Assembly (NCBI RefSeq): GCF_000429145.1
Contig: NZ_AUBH01000010.1
Span: 62,001-126,000 of the forward strand
From: Aestuariibacter salexigens DSM 15300
GTDB lineage: Bacteria > Pseudomonadota > Gammaproteobacteria > Enterobacterales > Alteromonadaceae
Reading direction: 5' to 3'
DNA length: 64,000 nucleotides
Shown here: positions 61,977-64,000 of the stretch, in pieces
How positions within the stretch are numbered: position 1 is the first letter of the stretch
Layout of the letters: each line of letters starts with the position of its first letter
Position numbers and translations under genes: made by a program
The notes under the pieces: model-generated
What the model was told of the DNA's origin: nothing
Seen by the model: only the letters and a program-made list of their open reading frames with translations
Database searches by the model: none

Positions 61977-64000
61977 ATGTCCGGCACCTCGTACGATAAC
62001 GATGAACTGGTCTTTCTAAAAGAAGACGATGCCAGCACGGTTGCCCCTCAGACCTATGGGCACTGGAATATTTTGATCGTGGATGATGACGAGGAAATCC
62101 ACTCAGTAACGCGTCTGGCCCTTTCCGACCTTATCCTCAATGATAAAAAGTTAAACTTTTTGCATGCCTACTCTGGTGAACAGGCTCTGGAGACACTACG
62201 CGAGTATGGTGGCGATATCGCCATTATTTTACTTGATGTAGTGATGGAGACAGATGACGCAGGCCTGATGGTCGCTAAAAAGATGCGTGAGGAGATGCAA
62301 ATTGTTGAGCCGCGCATCATTTTACGTACCGGGCAGCCAGGCTATGCACCCGAAGAGAGTGTCATAAAAGAATATGACATCAATGATTACAAGACCAAAA
62401 CCGAATTAACTCGCAGTAAATTAGTGACGACAGTTATCGCGTCATTACGCTCTTATCAACAAATTCTGACGATTAATCAAAGCCGGGTGGGCTTAGAAAA
62501 AATAATCAGTTCTTCGGCCAGCTTATTAGAGGAGCATTCGGTCAAGGAGTTCTGCGAGGGCGTTGTTACACAAATTTGTTCAATGATTGGCATTGATGCA
62601 GGTGGTATTGTCTGTGCCAGAGCCGGCTCTGTGCTCGATAAGGATGACAATGGCGTCTACGTGTTGGGCGCGGCAGGCGAATATGCGACTTATATCAATC
62701 AGCCGCTGGAGAGTATTCACGACGCTATGATCGTTGAGCACGTAAACCGTTGTTTGCGTTTGCAGCGGCATATATTTGATGAAGAGCTGACCGTCCTTTA
62801 CATGAACAGCTCTGGCTACGAGGCCGCGGTTTACATGCGTATTTCCGGTCCAATTAGCCGGGTCAATCAACAGTTGATTGAAGTGTTTTTGTCCAGTATT
62901 TCTGTTGGTTATGAAAACGTGAATTTATTTCATCAACTAAGAAATGCGGCATTTAGAGATTGGCTGACGAAGCTCCCCAACCGTAATGAATTCATTAATA
63001 TGCTGGACGCGCCAGCCTGCCTCGGGAAATGTAAAGACAAAGTGGTGGCGCTGATAGATATCAAACATTTTTCTGATGTTAATGATGGGCTTGGGCAGGA
63101 GACCGGGAATAAGCTGCTACGAGCAGTAGCAGACCGGTTGGTTCATACTTTTGGCGATGCGGTTAAAAAAGGCCGGATTGCGGCTGACGTTTTTGGGTTG
63201 ATGGGCTCTGCTGAAAAAATTAACCCTGTGGCCCTCAATATGCTCTTTCAGAAGTCCTTTCATGCCGGCGAGCATACCCTGCCGGTCAATGTCACCATTG
63301 GTTTTTGTCGACTGAGTGATGAGAGCGGTCACGGTAACACCAGTCTCAAACGCGCTAATATTGCGCTCAACAACGCAAAGAAAAATATTACAGATAACTT
63401 TGAGTATTACGCGCCAGAAATGGAAGAGAAGACCACCTGGCGTCTGGGCATGATACGTCAATTACGAAATGACTTTGCTGAGCGCAAGTTAGAGTTGTGG
63501 TATCAGCCCCAGATTGACCTGGTCAGTGAAAACATCGTTGGTATGGAAGCGCTATTACGCTGGCCATCAGAAGACGGCGGTTATATATCACCTGCTGTGT
63601 TTGTGCCGCTGGCCGAATATTCCGGGTTGATTGTCGACATTGGTGAATGGGTACTACAGGAATCTTGCAGCAAGCTTCGCTTGTTATGTGACAAGGGTTA
63701 TCAGAACCTGCGTGTTGCGGTCAATATCTCGATACCGCAGTTCCGCGATCCAAGATTTGTCGATGTGGTAAAAGAAACGCTGACAAAATATGACCTGAGT
63801 CCCGAGCTTTTAGAGCTCGAAATCACCGAGAGTGTGGTGATGGATGAGCCGCAGATAGTCATTGATGCGTTGAAAGAGTTGAAGGAATTTGGTGTAAAAA
63901 TTGCCATCGATGACTTTGGCACCGGTTTCTCTTCGATGAGTTATTTACAGCAGCTGCCTCTGGACAGACTGAAAGTGGATCGCTCATTTGTCAGTGAGGT
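61977..64000 (+). CDS. Receiver-DUF3369-GGDEF-EAL signalling protein, partial
   Basis: At least 674 residues, running off the right edge. A receiver domain (about 30-150) has ILIVDDDEEIHSVTR and phospho-acceptor in IILLDVVMET. DUF3369 follows (about 160-330), then a GGDEF-like domain in which the GGDEF signature reads AADVF (in GRIAADVFGLMG). The EAL domain is intact as far as seen: EALLRW, NISIPQF, EITESVVM and DDFGTGFSS. It is therefore probably a c-di-GMP phosphodiesterase with an inactive or regulatory cyclase domain, controlled by phosphorylation. Kinase partner not seen. Confidence 0.9.
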   Translation, partial: MSGTSYDNDELVFLKEDDASTVAPQTYGHWNILIVDDDEEIHSVTRLALSDLILNDKKLNFLHAYSGEQALETLREYGGDIAIILLDVVMETDDAGLMVAKKMREEMQIVEPRIILRTGQPGYAPEESVIKEYDINDYKTKTELTRSKLVTTVIASLRSYQQILTINQSRVGLEKIISSSASLLEEHSVKEFCEGVVTQICSMIGIDAGGIVCARAGSVLDKDDNGVYVLGAAGEYATYINQPLESIHDAMIVEHVNRCLRLQRHIFDEELTVLYMNSSGYEAAVYMRISGPISRVNQQLIEVFLSSISVGYENVNLFHQLRNAAFRDWLTKLPNRNEFINMLDAPACLGKCKDKVVALIDIKHFSDVNDGLGQETGNKLLRAVADRLVHTFGDAVKKGRIAADVFGLMGSAEKINPVALNMLFQKSFHAGEHTLPVNVTIGFCRLSDESGHGNTSLKRANIALNNAKKNITDNFEYYAPEMEEKTTWRLGMIRQLRNDFAERKLELWYQPQIDLVSENIVGMEALLRWPSEDGGYISPAVFVPLAEYSGLIVDIGEWVLQESCSKLRLLCDKGYQNLRVAVNISIPQFRDPRFVDVVKETLTKYDLSPELLELEITESVVMDEPQIVIDALKELKEFGVKIAIDDFGTGFSSMSYLQQLPLDRLKVDRSFVSE

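Overview
The window looks like chromosomal DNA of a marine gammaproteobacterium of the order Alteromonadales, probably Alteromonadaceae; the genus cannot be fixed from the sequence alone. The evidence is the family mix (DUF3718, DUF2333, TIGR04219 barrel, TIGR03899, YggN/DUF2884, NhaD antiporter, FldB, CysJIH), a GH81 laminarinase, a large TonB-dependent receptor, and moderate GC. I saw no tRNA, rRNA, CRISPR array, insertion sequence or prophage.

Layout. 1-4915: an NTF2-like secreted protein cut by the window edge, a secreted DJ-1/PfpI protein, then an S41 peptidase lipoprotein followed by an OmpR-type regulator and its kinase. 4916-9096: an AT-richer accessory patch with a ParDE toxin-antitoxin pair and three poorly conserved secreted proteins separated by long non-coding gaps. 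9097-15909: DUF1653 protein, TonB receptor, and a divergent LytS/LytTR pair with a metallo-beta-lactamase-fold enzyme and an acetyltransferase. 15916-22279: amidohydrolase, threonine dehydratase-like enzyme, PH-domain protein, a three-gene cluster with a Coq7-like gene broken by an in-frame amber codon, YdcF, and an unknown anchored protein.

22423-27480 is the most unusual part. A 694-bp segment carrying a small secreted DUF3718 gene occurs twice in direct orientation, about 98% identical, and the two copies flank one 3.5-kb gene for a surface GH81 endo-beta-1,3-glucanase on the opposite strand. The encoded DUF3718 proteins are identical. REP-like palindromes lie just left of each copy.

27627-52994 is mostly housekeeping and membrane genes: NhaD, a DPP-IV-like peptidase, TrmN6, YgjV, a PNPOx-like protein, orphan ExbD, CLCA_X, a two-TM channel with an altered selectivity filter, FldB, TSUP, PhoD, MsrA, a DCC protein with an SDR, a neurotransmitter:sodium symporter-family transporter, YeeZ-like, YggN, a glutaredoxin-membrane fusion, a MscS channel with two acyltransferases, and DusA.

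53008-64000: a phage-shock cluster (PspA, short PspC, a membrane protein) behind a likely sigma-54 promoter, DUF2333, TIGR04219, the sulfate-assimilation operon cysJIH, TIGR03899, and a receiver-DUF3369-GGDEF-EAL protein that runs off the right edge and has a degenerate GGDEF motif.

I do not see one large undescribed multi-gene system. The observations most worth checking are the duplicated DUF3718 module around the laminarinase, the amber-interrupted coq7-like operon with its 40-residue membrane partner, and the non-canonical channel filter.
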